The notes under the pieces are model-generated. The model made no database searches. It was not told the DNA's origin and saw only the letters and a list, made by a program, of their open reading frames with translations. A DNA stretch of 53,003 nucleotides from contig NZ_MKKH01000020.1 of assembly GCF_001942335.1 (NCBI RefSeq), positions 1 through 53,003 of the forward strand, in the 5' to 3' direction. Made by a program: the position numbers and the translations under genes. The DNA comes from Cellulosimicrobium sp. CUA-896. Lineage in GTDB: Bacteria > Actinomycetota > Actinomycetes > Actinomycetales > Cellulomonadaceae. Positions 18,210 through 30,455 of the stretch are shown here, one piece after another (the first letter of the stretch is position 1; each line of letters begins with the position of its first letter).

Positions 18210-21200
18210 CTCTCCCTGCGGCGGCGCAGCGCCAACGATGCCGACCCCGTCACGAGCAGGAGGACGGCCAGCGCGGCGGCGGCCTGCACGGACGCGCCCG
18301 TCCGTGGGAGGGACCCGGTCCCGCCTCCGCCGCCCGGGGGGACGTCCTCGGTCGGGAAGGCGTTGGTCACGAGCACGTCGACCTGCGCCGCGTCGCCCGT
18401 CGGCACGTCGAACGCCGCCGAGGAGGGGGTGCCGTCGGCGGGGTCGGTCGTGACCGTGACGCCGTCGACGACGATCGTCACGCTCTCCGCGTCGCCGGGG
18501 TCGGCCTCCGCCAGGGTGCACGTCGCACCCTGGGGCACCTGCTCCCAGACGGCCCTCCAGTCGCCCGTGGCCGTGAGGTCCCGCTCGGCACCGCCCGGGA
18601 GCACGACGTCCGTCTCGACGCCGTCGACGTCCTGCGTGCAGGCCAGCGCGACGACGAAGGTGCCGTCGTCGTGCGCGCCGGCACCGGGCCCGTCGAGGTC
18701 CTTCGTCACGACGACGCGCCCGACGTCGAACGTGTTCGTCACGACGACCTCGACCGGGTCGAGGACCGTCGCCGCGCCGTCGACGACGACCGGGTCGGGG
18801 TCGACCGCCACCGATGTCGCACCGCCCGTCGCCGTCTCCGTGACGGTGCACTCGTCGCCGTCCTGGAGGCCGAACCACACGGCGGGGAACCCGGGGCCGA
18901 ACCGTCGGTCCGGTCCGCCGGGGACCACCTCCACCGGCGCGCCCAGCGCCGTCGTGCACGCGAGCGAGACCGCGTACGGGAGCTCGTCGAAGGGCACCGA
19001 CGCGAGGAAGGTCTCCAGCTCCTGGAGGAGCTGTGCGAGCTCGTCCGGGTCGACGGGACCGTCGGGCAGGCCGGGCAGCGGCGGCAGGTCCGGCATCGCC
19101 GGCGCGAGCGCCGCCCCGTCGCCGTCGACGACCTTGCGGACGACGAGCGGCGCGGTGAGGAACGTGTTCGTCACCGCGACCGTCACCGTCGTCGGCCGGC
19201 CGTCGTCGGCGGGCGGCACCTCGACGTCGACCGTCGTGCCGTCCACGGGCTCCCCGCCGTCCACGGAGATCGTCGTGGAGGACGCGCCGAACGTGTCCGT
19301 CTCCGTGACGGTGCACGCCGAGCCCACGGGCAGCCCCTCGTACACGACCGGGTCGCCGGGGACGAGCACGCGGGTCGCCCCGCCCGGGACGGTCAGGGGG
19401 ACGTCCTCGTACGTGCAGGCGAGCTCGACCTCGAAGGGCCCGGGCCCGTAGAGCGCGCCGAGCCCGGCGAGCTCCTTGTCCACCTGGACGGTGCCCACGT
19501 CGAACGTGTTGGTGACGACCACCTGCACGGGCTCGTCGGCGTCCACGACGACCGTCGACGGGACGACGACCGCGCCGGTGGCGCCCGCGTCGTCGAGCTC
19601 GGTGACGTCGCACTCCGCGCCGGCGGGCAGGTCCGCGACCTGCGCGTCGAGCGGTCCGGCGCCGCCGAGCACGACCGTGCCGTCGTAGACCGTCTGCGGC
19701 CCGGTGCCGTCGTCGTCGTCGAACGTGCACACGACCTGGACGGTGAACGGTCCGGCGCCGTACTGCTCCGCGCCCTCACCGTCCACGACCTTCCGCAGGT
19801 CGATCACGCCCACGTCGTAGGTGTTGGTCAGGGTCACCGCGTTGCGCGGCTGCCCGACGAGGTCCCCGGCCAGCGTGAGGTCGGCCGACGTGCCGTCGGT
19901 GACGACGGGCTCGCCGGAGGCACCCTGCTGCACCGTGATCGTGGTCGACGACGCGTTGCCCGCCCCGGTCTCCGTGACGGTGCACTCGGCGTTGACCGGG
20001 AGGCCGTCGAACTCGACCGACCCGCCGTCCTCGAGCTCGAACGTCATCGGGTCGTCCGGGCCGTAGCCGTCGGCGTACACCGGCTCGCCGAGGAACGTGC
20101 ACTCGACCGTCCCGTCGAACGGGCCGAACACCACCGGGTCGCCGTCCTGGTCGACCGCGTCGCTGACGACCTCCTTCTCCGCGACGATGCTCGACAGGTC
20201 GTACCAGTTGACGGCTCCGATCAGCACCGGCTCGTCCGCGGTCCCGCTGTCGACCGTCACCGTCCCGGGGGTGAGGACGAGTCGTGACTGGCCGTCGCTC
20301 CCGTCCTCCGTCACCGTGCACTCCGAGCCCCAGGGGATGTCCTCGACGACCGTGGGGGTGCCCGGTGTCACGGTGATCTCGACCGGTTCCAGCTCGGTCT
20401 CGACCCACGACCCGGGGGCCGCCGTGCACTCGACCGTCATCGCGAACGTGTCGGGCGCGTACTGCGCGGCCTCGCCCGCGACGGCCTTGTCCACCTGCAG
20501 CGACCCGACGGCGGTGGCGACGCCGACCTTCGTGCCCTCCGCCGACAGCGAGCTGATCCGGTCACCGGCCGGGGTGACGACGACGCCCGACGCCGCGGCC
20601 GAGTTGAACGCGATCGACCGGTCACCCGACTCCGGCACCCCGGGCGGCGTGGTCGTGGTGCCCTCGAGCGCGAGCGAGCTCCCCGGACGGAACGGGTTGC
20701 CGTCCGCCATCGTGACGACGGCCTTCAACGCGGTGATCTGCGCGTAGGTCTCCGCCGGGGTCCCGGGGGTGAGCCGGGCCCACCCGGTCTCCGGGTCGTC
20801 CGGGCAGGCCGGCTCGTCCACCGGGTCGGCGAGGTCGACGGCGCAGTAGTCCTCGACCGTCGTGTAGTAGAAGGTCGTGCTGCTGCCGGCCGGCGCGTCG
20901 ACGACCCGGGGCGGGGCGCCAGGGTTGAGGACGGGTGTCCACTGCGAGCCGCGGGCCGAGGTGCTGGTCGGGTCGGACGCGGTGTCGCCGGGTGTCGGCA
21001 GCCGGTCGTAGATCACCACCTTGTCCATCGGGAGGTTGCCGACGTTGTCGACCCGGATGCGCCAGGTCTCGTCGTGACCCGGCGGGACGACCGGCGTGCA
21101 CGGGTAGGCGTAGAACTCGGGGGCGTCGGCCGGCTCGACGGGCGCGCAGTCCTCCGGGTCGACGCCGCCCGGCGGCGTCTGGTCCGGGTCGACGACGACG

Positions 21201-24200
21201 CCCAGCGGGTACGCGTCGTCCGTCGCCTTGACGTACTTCGACTCGGCGAGGACCCCGGACGGGATCGGCGTGACGTCGGCGTCCGCCTCGCACGCCCCCG
21301 TGGCCTCGTCGACCCGGCCGGGGACGGGAGCGCCCGTCTCGCCGGACCGCGCCTGGCACACGTCCCACGGGCGGTCACCCGTGATCCCCGCCGTGTTCTC
21401 GACGCGCGTGTTCGCGGGCAGGGTGGTGCGGAACTCGACCTGCACGGTGATGGTGTACACCTGACCCACCTCGAGCACCGTCCCCGGCGGGAAGGTGAAG
21501 GTCAGGCCGGCGATGTTGCCCGTGCGGTCGACGGTGACGTCGTCCGGGTCGGTCGGCATCTGGGGGCCGTTCGGCTGCCCCGGGGGCGCGGGCTGCGGCG
21601 GGTCGAGCTCCGTGGGTTCCGTGAGCGCGTAGCCGAACGGCTCGGCCACGTCCGCGAGCCGCAGCTGCGGCCCGTCGGCGTCCCTGGGCATCGGGTCGTC
21701 GAAGACCACCGGGTCGTAGACCGGCCGGTTGCCGACGTTCGTCACCGTGATGTTCATCGGGAACGGGGCGCCGGGCGGCTGGGTGCCGTCCTGGATGTCG
21801 GAGTCGAAGTCCTTGACGATCCTCACGCCGTTCTCGGCGTGCTCGTAGACGATCGTCGCCGACGCGTCCGCGTCGGCGGTCACCGGGGCCGGGTTCGCCG
21901 GGTCGGACGGGTCGAAGACCAGGTCGGCACCCGTGACCGTGGCCGTCACGTCGTTGGTGGCGACACCGGGGGCGTCCTCTCCCGGGGCAGGGTCGTTCAG
22001 CGCGAGGTCGCTCGGGACCGGCGTGCCCGGGTCGGAGCGCAGCGTGTCGCGGACCTGCACCTCGAGGTCCACGGCCTGCAGCGGGTTGGCGGGGTTCTCC
22101 CAGATGGCCCCGTCCTCGCGCGTGAACGTGAACCGGAGCCCGACGACCTCGGCGGCGTCGACGCCGTCCGGCAGTGCGAAGGCCTCGCCGGGTTCCCCGT
22201 CGGTCCACGTGCAGCCGACGAACGTGTCGCCGACCGCGCCGTAGGTGCCGCCCGTGCACGCGTCGACCTGGACCTGGTCGATCGGCGCGGTGAGCGCCGA
22301 GGCGTCGAGGCCCACGAGGTCGTACTGGTTCCAGAAGCTGCCGTCGACGTCGGTCAGCGTCATCTCGACGGCGCGCGACGGGCCGGTCGGCCGACCGGTG
22401 ATCGTCAGGACCGACGTCGGGTTCTCCTCGGCGTCCGTGCCGGGCTCGACGATCGTCGCCGGGCTGAAGGACTTGCCCTGCTCCATGGTGATGTCGGCGT
22501 CCTGGAGCTCCACCTCGGCGGTGTCCCACGCCTGCGGCGTCTGGCCGGTGGTCCCGCCCGGGTCCACGACCTCGGCGCCGGCGCTGTTCGGCACGGGGTT
22601 CGGGTCGTGGTCCACCGCGACGCGCTCCCCCGTGTACCGGTCGAGCTCGCGCAGCTTCAGGACCATCTCGAGCACGCCCTCGTTGTCGCCCGACTCGGCG
22701 GACGCGATCCTGCCGTCGAACGTCACCTCCACGCCGACGACGTCGGCGAGGTCGCCGGCCGTGAGCGCCTCGGCCTCGGCCTCGGTGTGGTCCGTCGTCG
22801 TCCCGTCCACCGCCGTCAGGGTGACGGTGGTCGTCGCGGTCCCGTCCGGCGGGGCCACGTCGACGACGTCGGTCAGCGTGAAGACGTCGAAGGGGCTGGT
22901 GCCCGCCGCGACCTCGGGCTCGACGACGAGGTCGTCGTTCGCCGAGGACGGCTCGGCGATCCGCAGCTCGTCCACGCGCGCGACCGAGCTGTTCGACCCG
23001 GTGATGGTCACGGTCGTGGACGGGAAGTCCGCGTACGGGGTGCCCTCCGGCGGCACCGACAGCGGACCACCGGTCCACTCCTTGTCGATCCCGACGTTGA
23101 CCGGCTCGTCGACGACGAGGACGTCGTCGGCGTCCGTGTCCGTGCGGACGACCGGGGCACCACCGCCCGGGGGGTTGAAGGTCGCGGTGCCGCGCGCGGT
23201 GTCCGTGACCAGGCCGGGGTCGTCGGGGTTGTTGTAGATCTCGCCCTGGTCCCGGCCGAGCGCGGGCCCGCCGCTGCGGCGGTCGTCGCGGAGCCGGAAC
23301 GTGAGGTCGAGGTGCCGCCCGTCCGCCTGGGTGGAGCGTGCCACGCCGGAACCGGCGGCGGGCTGCGTCGGGTCCGCCGGGAACTGCTCGCGCGTCGGCG
23401 ACTCGGTGTACGTGAGGCGCACCGACGTCGCGTCCTCCTGCTCGTCGGGCGTCAGCGTGTACCCGGGGAACGAGGTGGTGCACGGTGCCGCCACGCTGCA
23501 CGGGTCGCCGGCCGCGTCGACCCACGCCCCGTCGACGAACAGCTCGACGCCCGTGACGGCGTCGTAGACCATCAGCGGGTCGACCGACGGGTCGACGGCC
23601 TCGACCCGTACGAGGTCGAACGCGTCGTAGAACGACCCCGCGATCGCCGGGTCGTCGCCTGCGACCGGGTCCGCGACGTCGCCGATCACCATCGGGTCGA
23701 CGTTCTCGAACCCGTTCGTCGACCACGTGATCTGCGCGGTGATCTCGTCCTGGGTGCGTGCCCGGACGGTGTACGGCGTCCCGGACTGCCCCTCGGGCGC
23801 GAGGAAGTCCTTGGCGAGGAAGTCGAGGTCCCCCGGGCCGACGGGGACGGGGAACGGGTCGACCGTGTCGCAGCCCTCGGCGGGCTCGGTGGGGGCCACC
23901 GTGTCGCTGGACGCGCTCGACGCGCCGCAGTTCTCGATCGGGTCGTCGGCGTCCTCGGGTCCGGTGTACGCGGCGACGACGTTCGGGGCGACGCTGGTAC
24001 CGGGCGGGATGCCCGCGCCCGTCGTGTCGTCGTAGACGAGCCGGACCCCCTGGGCGTCGTCCGGCAGGTCGCAGTTCACGGTCGCCGCGCCTCGACGGGG
24101 CTGTCGCAGTCGGGCGCCTCGACCCACGCGGTGCCGTCCCAGTAGCTGACGGTCAGCTCGGTGCCGGCCGGGACGTCCGTGGAGCGCACCGACGTCGCGG

Positions 24201-25992
24201 TGAAGCTGCCCCAGAACGCGCCCGGGTCGCTCGGGTCCGTCGGGTCCTGGACGACGATCTGGTCCGCGTTCGTCGTGGACCCGTCCGCGCCGAAGGGCAG
24301 GAGCTGCGTGGGCAGCCCGACGACGACCGTCTGGCCGGGCAGAGCCGGGATCTCCGACGGGGTGATCGACTTGGTCGTCGCGGTCGCAAGCCGGTCGGTG
24401 AGCGTCTCGAGCGTCGCGTCCGCGGTTCCCGAGGCGCCGGGGACGGCGGCCGTGATCTCGTTCGGGTGCAGGACGTCGTCCTCGTCCTGGTCGGGGTCGG
24501 TGTCCACCTGGAACGGGAGCGACGCATCGCCACCCGTGACGATGCTCCCGGTGAACGTCACGGTGAACCCGACGACGACGCAGCCGCCCGGCGGGTCGGG
24601 CAGCGCGTCCGGGGCGGTGGCCGCGGCGGTCGGCGTCGACCCGTCGGAGCACGTCCAGGCGACGCTCGCGGCGTCCGCCCCGGTCGGCCACCGGACGACG
24701 CCGGGCGCGTCGGCCGTGCCCCACCCGGTGAAGGTCAGCGGGTCGTCACCCTCGAACGGGCTGTCGGTGCCGGGCGACGGCTCGGTGACGGAGAGCTCGG
24801 TGGTCGGGTCCCCGTCGTTGGTCGCGCCGATGGTCACGGTGGAGGGTGCCCCCGCGCTCACCACGTCCGGGTCGAAGGACTTGCTGGGGGTCACCGCGTT
24901 GTTCGGCGGCGTGATGACGTACGTGTCGTCCGCGGCCGCCGGGTCCGACGCGTCGTCGCCGTGGACGACCTCGGACTGCGTCGTGTTGGTGATCGTGGTC
25001 GTCCCCGTCAGGGCGGTGACGGCGTCGGTCTGCACCGTGCTGAACGGGACGGACGCGGAGGCGCCGATCGGGATGTCGCCGTCGAAGGCGACCGTGAACC
25101 CCTCGACGGTGCAGTCGGTGGGCGGGCCCGGCAGCGTGCCGGGCGTGGTGCTCGTGCCGCTCGGTGCCGACCCGTCGGCGCAGGCGAAGGTGACGTCGGC
25201 CGACGTCGCTCCGTCCGGCCACACCACCGCCCCCCAACCGGTGAAGGCCAGGTAGGTGAAGGGGTTTGGGTCCGGCGCCGGGTCTCCCGGCTCGGTGACG
25301 ACCAGCGTGTCGACCGGGTCGTTGGACGTGTTCGTCCCGCCGACCGTCACCGTGGCGGGCGTGCCGGGGCTCGCGATCGCGCCCGGCGGCTCGATGGTCT
25401 TCGTCGCCTCGGAGTCGAGGGCCAGCGGGACCTCGGGGACGATCTCGTCCGAGGCGCTGCTCGGGTCCGCGTTGTCCGAGTCCACGGTCGCGGTGTTCGT
25501 GATCGGCACGCCGCTCGCGCTGTACGGGATGTCGTCGGCGACCACCGCGGTGACGAGGATCTGCGACTGCTGCCCGTTGTTCACGCTGTCGGCCGTGTAG
25601 GTGACCGTGTCGGTGTCCGTGTCGACGTCGAGCTGCGGGTTCACCGTGCCGGCGCCGGGGCTCTGGATCGACGCGCTGACGAGCTCGAGGTGGTCGGGCA
25701 ACGGGTCCGTCATCGTGGTCGGGACGCACGGGTCCTGGTTCGGGTCGGAGCACGAGACGGTCACGACCCACTGCACGTCCTGTCCCGGCTGGTACGGCCC
25801 GGTGCTGATCTCCGTCTTCTGGATCCCCCAGGTCGCCGCCGCCGCCGGCGCGGCCGGGACGAGCGCGAGCGGCAGGGCGAGCAGCGCGGAGCCGAGTGCG
25901 GCCCACGCCCGCCGCAGGTTCCGCCCGCGCCGTTCCCGCTGCGTCCGCGCAGCCCTCGTCGTGCCGTTCCCCGTCGCCCGTCGATGCCCCAT
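18206..25992 (-). CDS. Giant LPXTG-anchored surface protein (DUF11/DUF5979 repeats), one base lost near 24091
   Basis: 2595 residues after restoring one G at about 24091 (join CDSPVEGAATVNCDLPDD). The ATG at 25992 starts a basic n-region and signal peptide ending near ALVPAAPAAAA. Residues 50-1900 are a series of DUF11-like beta domains (IQKTEIS..., VTPSKSFDPDVVSAG..., ITMEQGKSFSPATIVEPG..., VRIVKDFDSD...), each starting with a Lys-containing strand. The C-terminal 700 residues (18360-20530) hold about six DUF5979 units separated by VTNTFDVGxVxVxK motifs. The end is SLPRTGASV, a hydrophobic helix and RRRRES, a sortase signal. Such proteins form stalks or adhesins, and the Lys/Asn/Glu pattern would suit isopeptide cross-links. 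No sortase gene is in the window. Confidence 0.8.
18360..20530 (-). repeat. About six DUF5979-type repeats within the surface protein
   Basis: Units of roughly 100-140 codons recur with the boundary motif VTNTFDVG (near 18730 and 19500), VTNTFLTAP (near 19150) and LTNTYDVG (near 19820). Two more divergent units begin near 20180 (SSIVAEKEVV) and 20490 (GSLQVDKAVAG). Each contains a Lys-rich first strand, a CT(F/Y/A) strand and a CTVTE strand. They are protein-level rather than near-identical DNA repeats. Confidence 0.65.
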
Positions 25993-26107
25993 CGAGGTGC
26001 CCTTCGGTCACGTGCCCCTGTCGGCGCACGTCCTCGTGCGCCGGACCGTCCTCACGACAGTGCCACAGGCGCCGGCTCGCGTCGCGGCGAGCGACCGCCG
26101 CCCACCG

Positions 26108-27996
26108 TCACGGCGTGACGATGGCGAAGTCCGGGTCACCGGGGTCCAGCACCGCGCCGAGCCGGGAGAGCACCGACGCGTCGCCCGACACCTCGATCCC
26201 GGCGTCTGCCAGCCGCTCCGGCGTCAGGCCGCCGAGCGCGAGGGCGGGCAGCGCGCGGGCGGTCGTCGTCAGGGTCGCGTCGGCGCCCTCGCGCTGCGGC
26301 GCCGCCGTGTGGGTCAGCACCCCGTTGCGCAGCCGGAGCCGGTAGCGCTCGCCCGAGTCCGTGAGCACGACGTCGATCGAGAGCGTCTCGTCCCAGGCGC
26401 GCGGGCCGTCCACCTGGATGGCGAGCGCGTCGAGCAGCATCGTCGGGGTGAGCTGCCCGACCATGTCGGGCGAGGCCGTCTGGGCCGGGGTGCCGAACGC
26501 CCCGTCGCGGAGCTCGGTCGCGCCGGACAGGTAGAAGTTGCGCCACGTCCCGTTCTCCGCGCCGTAGCCGAGCTGCTCGTACGTGTCGGCGAGCAGCTCG
26601 CGCGCGCCCCGGTGCTCCGGGCCGGCGAAGACGACGTGGTTGAGCAGCTCGGCGGCCCACCGGTAGTCGCCGGCGTCGCACGCCGCGCGTGCCGTCTCCA
26701 CGACGCGTCGGCGCCGCCGCCGAGCTCGACGTAACGGCGGGCGCGCTCGACGGGCGTGTGCTCCCACAGGTGGGCCGGGTTGCCGTCGAACCAGCCCATG
26801 TAGCGCTGGTAGACCGCCTTGACGTTGTGGCTCACGGACCCGTAGTAGCCGCGCGCGTGCCACGCGTTCTCCAGCGCCGGGGGCAGGACGATCTCCTCGG
26901 CGATCTCCGCCCCCGTGAGGCCCTGGTTGAGCATGCGCAGGGTCTGGTCGTGCAGGTAGGCGTACAGGTCGCGCTGCAGCGACAGGTACTCGACGACTCG
27001 CGCGTTGCCCCAGGTGGGCCAGTGGTGCGAGGCGAGGACGACCTCGACGTCGTCACCCCACAGGTCCACGGTCTCGGTGAGGTAGCGGGCCCAGACGTTC
27101 GGGTCGCGCACGAGGGCACCGCGCAGCGTCAGGAGGTTGTGCAGGTTGTGCGTCGCGTCCTCCGCGGCGCACAGGGCCTTGCGGTCGGGGAAGTAGAAGA
27201 GCATCTCCGACGGCGCCTCGGTCCCGGGGGCCATCTGGAAGACGATCCGGACGCCGTCGACGACCTCCTCCTGACCGGTCGTCGTGATCTCGACCGTGGG
27301 CGGGACGAGCGTGACGGTCCCGAGGGACGTGGTCTGACCGAGACCGGCTCCGACCTGGCCCTGCGGGCCGCGCGCGAGCGCGGCGCCGTACATGTAGCCG
27401 GCGCGGCGCGACATCGCCGTGCCCGCATACACGTTCTCGGCGACCGCGTGCTCGACGAACCCCGCCGGCGCCAGCACCGGGACGCGGCCGGCGTCGACGT
27501 CCTCCTGCGTCGTGACGCCCTTGACGCCGCCGAAGTGGTCGACGTGGGAGTGCGTGTAGATCACGCCCGTCACCGGGCGGTCGCCGCGGTGCTCGCGGTA
27601 CAGGGCGAGCGCCGCCGCAGCGGTCTCCGTCGAGATCAACGGGTCGATGACGATCACGCCCCGGTCGCCCTCGACGAACGTGACGTTGGACAGGTCGAGC
27701 CCGCGCACCTGGTAGATGCCCTCGACCACCTCGTACAGGCCCTGCTGCGCCACGAGCTGCGACTGCCGCCACAGGCTCGGGTTCACCGTGTCCGGCGCGT
27801 CGCCGTCGAGGAACGCGTAGGAGTCGCCGTCCCACACGACGCGCCCGTCCTGCGCGGTGACGGCGCCCGGCTCCCGGCGCGCGACGAGGCCGCGCGCCGC
27901 GTCGTCGACGTCGCGGGTGTCGTGGAACGGCAGCCGGTCGCGCAGCTCCTCCTGCTGCCGGGCGATGAACGGGCTCGCGGGGTTGGTCGTGGGCAT
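26108..27996 (-). CDS. Alkyl sulfatase / SDS hydrolase (metallo-beta-lactamase fold), one base lost near 26705
   Basis: 629 residues after restoring one G near 26705 (join GGGADAVVETARAACD). The ATG at 27996 follows AGGAGG. The zinc-binding motif THSHVDHFGG (HxHxDH) is in the N-terminal third, with further ligands in CAAEDATHNLHNL and ASHHWPTWGN. SVSHNVKAVYQRYMGWFDGNPAHLW in pieces, and the downstream ELLNHVVFAGP, match the SdsA1/BDS1 dimerisation domain. The last 130 residues are an SCP2-like lid. No signal peptide is present, so it should act in the cytoplasm, releasing sulfate and alcohol from alkyl sulfates. Substrate range is not deducible. It is 31 bp downstream of a DUF1269 gene on the same strand. 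Confidence 0.85.
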
Positions 27997-28027
27997 GCGC
28001 GCCTCCTGGCGTCGGTCCGGTCCGTGC

Positions 28028-28510
28028 TCAGCCGAAGGTCTCGAGGAGCGTCTGCCGCTCGGCGTCGGTGAGGTTCGTCGCGACGAGCTTTCCGTGCACC
28101 CCGTGGAACCGCTCCCCGACGGCGTCGAGGTCGCCGTCCTCGGTGACGACGAAGAGGGCCGACGTCCCGGGCGTCACGCCGGCGCGGATGCGGTCGAGCT
28201 GGTCGGCGTCGATGCCGACCGCGGCCATGGCCTTCGACGCCGCCCCGATCGCCGCGCCCGCGGCCGCGCCGACGAGGGGGGCGAGGAACAGGGTCCCGAG
28301 GAGCAGCCCCCAGAACGCGCCCCAGCCGGTGCCGCGCCACTCGTCCTGGTGGCCGTGCCGCGTCGTCGGCTTCGACGCGCCCTCCGGCCACGTGACGACC
28401 GCGGTGTCGACGAGGCGGACGTGCCCCGCCGACGCGGCGTCGTGCAGGATCGCCGAGGCGCCGTCGGCGCCGTCCGGCGTGTCGAACTTCCAGACCGTGA
28501 AGGTGGCCAT
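28028..28510 (-). CDS. DUF1269 family membrane-associated protein (copy 1)
   Basis: 160 residues, starting MATFTVWKFDTPDGAD, the usual DUF1269 opening. There is a Gly/Ala-rich hairpin of hydrophobic segments in the middle (GWGAFWGLLLGTLFLAPLVG, then AAAGAAIGAA) and the C-terminal VTPGTSALFVVTEDGDLDAV. The family is widespread in actinobacteria and cyanobacteria, usually called 'DUF1269 membrane protein', and has no established biochemical function. A clear paralogue lies at 31151-31647. Upstream on the same strand is a DUF7144-like membrane gene; the alkyl sulfatase is downstream. Confidence 0.85.
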   Translation of the reverse strand: MATFTVWKFDTPDGADGASAILHDAASAGHVRLVDTAVVTWPEGASKPTTRHGHQDEWRGTGWGAFWGLLLGTLFLAPLVGAAAGAAIGAASKAMAAVGIDADQLDRIRAGVTPGTSALFVVTEDGDLDAVGERFHGVHGKLVATNLTDAERQTLLETFG

Positions 28511-28541
28511 CGCGCCCCTCCCTCTCTCGTCAGCCCGGGTC

Positions 28542-28949
28542 TCAGCGGGCGGCGCGCTCGGCCTCGTCGCCGTGGACGACGAGCGCCCAGAGGACGAACA
28601 CGTCGAGCAGGATCGTGATGATCGACCACCAGGGCGTCACCTGGAGGGTCGTGAACTGGGCGACCGCGTTGAGCACCACGAGGACGATCGCCACCATGCG
28701 CGCCCACCCCCGCCCGGACAGCAGCGCGAAGCCCGTGATGACGAGCAGGATCCCGATGACGAGATGGATCCAGCCCCACGCGGAGACGTCGAGGACGACG
28801 ACCCCCTGCTCGGTGACGCCGACGAGGCTGTTCGGGGAGAAGACGGCCACGAGGCCGCTGATGGCGTTGAAGAAGCCGAGGGTCACGAGCACGATGCCCG
28901 CGAACCAGATCCATCCCACCCAGCCGGTGACCTGCGACGAACGAACCAT
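28542..28949 (-). CDS. Four-helix membrane protein (DUF7144-like)
   Basis: 135 residues. The ATG at 28949 follows GGGAGGG. Four hydrophobic helices are visible (GWIWFAGIVLVTLGFFNAI; WGWIHLVIGILLVITGFALL; MVAIVLVVLNAVAQF; IITILLDVFVLWALVV). The small loops and the 'G.VxxxxG.xxL.GFFN.I.G' pattern match a family of small actinobacterial integral membrane proteins often next to DUF1269 genes. Function is unknown. It begins a minus-strand run with DUF1269 and alkyl sulfatase and is divergent from the AI-2E-family gene. Confidence 0.75.
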   Translation of the reverse strand: MVRSSQVTGWVGWIWFAGIVLVTLGFFNAISGLVAVFSPNSLVGVTEQGVVVLDVSAWGWIHLVIGILLVITGFALLSGRGWARMVAIVLVVLNAVAQFTTLQVTPWWSIITILLDVFVLWALVVHGDEAERAAR

Positions 28950-29075
28950 GCGACCCTCCCGGGGATCCGGAGCGGACGAGCGGAGCGAGGTTGCGCCTCG
29001 ATCGTGGCACCGCTCCCGCAGGACGGCATCCGGAGCCGGGCGGCACGCCGTGCGGCCGCGTGCCGCCCGGGCCGC

Positions 29076-29081
29076 TACGTT
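29076..29081 (+). promoter_or_regulatory. Leaderless-type -10 element (TACGTT)
   Basis: TACGTT is followed by exactly six bases (CACCTC) and then the ATG at 29088. No ribosome-binding site is visible. Transcription should begin at or beside the start codon of the AI-2E-family gene. Confidence 0.5.
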
Positions 29082-29087
29082 CACCTC

Positions 29088-30448
29088 ATGACGACGCACG
29101 ACGCGCCCGGCGAGCAGCCGTCGCCCGCTGCCGACCGCCCCGCCGCGCCCGCCGACGCGCGCCCCGGGGACGCCGACGCCCCCGGGGCGGCGCACCGCCC
29201 GCCGGACCCGTGGGCCGGGGTGCCCGACGTCGGCACGCGCCCGATCCAGCACGACTCGCGCCGCCGCCGCGCTGGCTCCCGCGTGCGCTGGTCCTCGCGG
29301 TCGTCACCGTGTTCGTCGGGATCTTCGCCTGGTACGCGCTCGGCGCGCTCGAGGGCCTCGGGGTCAACCTGCTCATCGCGTTCTTCGTCGCGCTCGCGCT
29401 CGAGCCGATCGTCGTGTGGCTCGTGCGGCACGGCTGGCGACGCGGGGTCGCGGCGGCCGTCGCGCTCCTGGGCTCGCTCGTCGTGATCGCGGCGGTGCTC
29501 GCGCTGTTCGGCAACCTGTTCGTGCAGCAGCTCGTGCAGCTCGTGGAGAACGTGCCGGAGCTGTACGCGAGCGCCCAGGGCTGGGTGCAGCAGCGCTTCG
29601 ACGTGCAGATCCCCGACTCCGACGACCTCCTGCGCCAGGCGGCGACCGAGTTCGGCCAGGACGTCGCGTCCGGGGCGATCCTCGTGGGCTCCACGATCCT
29701 CGGCGGGATCTTCGCGACGCTCACCATCCTGCTCGTGACGTACTACCTGCTCGCCGCGGGGCCGCGCTTCCGCGCGGCGGTGTGCCGGTGGCTGACGCCG
29801 AACCGGCAGTCCGAGGTGCTGCGGCTGTGGGAGATCACGCAGGTCAAGGTCTCCGACTTCATCAACTCACGCATCGTCCTCGCGGCGCTCTCGACCGCGT
29901 TCACGCTCGTCTTCCTGCTCATCCTCCAGACGCCGTACGCGGTCCCCCTCGCGGTGTTCGTCGGCGTCGTCTCGCAGTTCGTCCCGACGATCGGCACGTA
30001 CATCGGCGGCGCCCTGCCGGTGGTCGTCGCGCTCACGTCGCAGGGGCTGCCGCAGGCCCTGGGCGTGCTGGCGTTCATCATCGGCTACCAGCAGCTCGAG
30101 AACCTCTACTTCGCCCCGAAGGTGTCCGCCCGCGCGCTCGAGATGAACCCCGCGGTGAGCTTCGTCGTCGTCATCGGCTTCGGCGCCGTGTTCGGGCCGC
30201 TCGGGGCCTTCCTCTCGCTGCCCATCGCCGCCACGATCCAGGCCGTCGCCAACACGTACCTCCAGCGGCACGAGCTCGTCGAGTCGCACATGCTGCACGA
30301 CCCGGGGGACGACGAGCGTCCGGACGGACCCGCGGGTCGCGGCGGCGGGTCCGACGCGCGGGCGTCGAGCCGCCGCCGGGCGAACCTGCGCGCCGGCGAG
30401 GCGGCCGCGCGCGAGGTCGACGAGCGGCGCGCGGAGGGGATCGACTGA
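29088..30448 (+). CDS. AI-2E family transporter, one base lost near 29265
   Basis: 453 residues after restoring one C in the CCG run near 29265 (join HDSRRPPRWLPRALV). A 60-residue Pro/Ala/Asp-rich cytoplasmic N-terminus precedes about eight membrane helices (ALVLAVVTVFVGIFAWY; LLIAFFVALALEPIVVWL; FATLTILLVTYYLLAAG; IVLAALSTAFTLVFLLIL; AVFVGVVSQFVPTIGTYIGG; FVVVIGFGAVFGPLGAFLS). The PTIGTYIGGALP loop and ...GFGAVFGPLGAFLSLPIAA end are family signatures. Members include AI-2 exporters (TqsA) and Na+/H+ antiporters, and the transported species is unknown. The last 50 residues are a basic, charged tail. Confidence 0.85.
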
Positions 30449-30455
30449 CGACGCG

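Noticed and set aside
21074..24145. 1023-codon plus-strand reading frame
   Set aside because: Antisense shadow of the surface-protein gene, with low-complexity Arg/Asp/Val composition and no ribosome-binding site.
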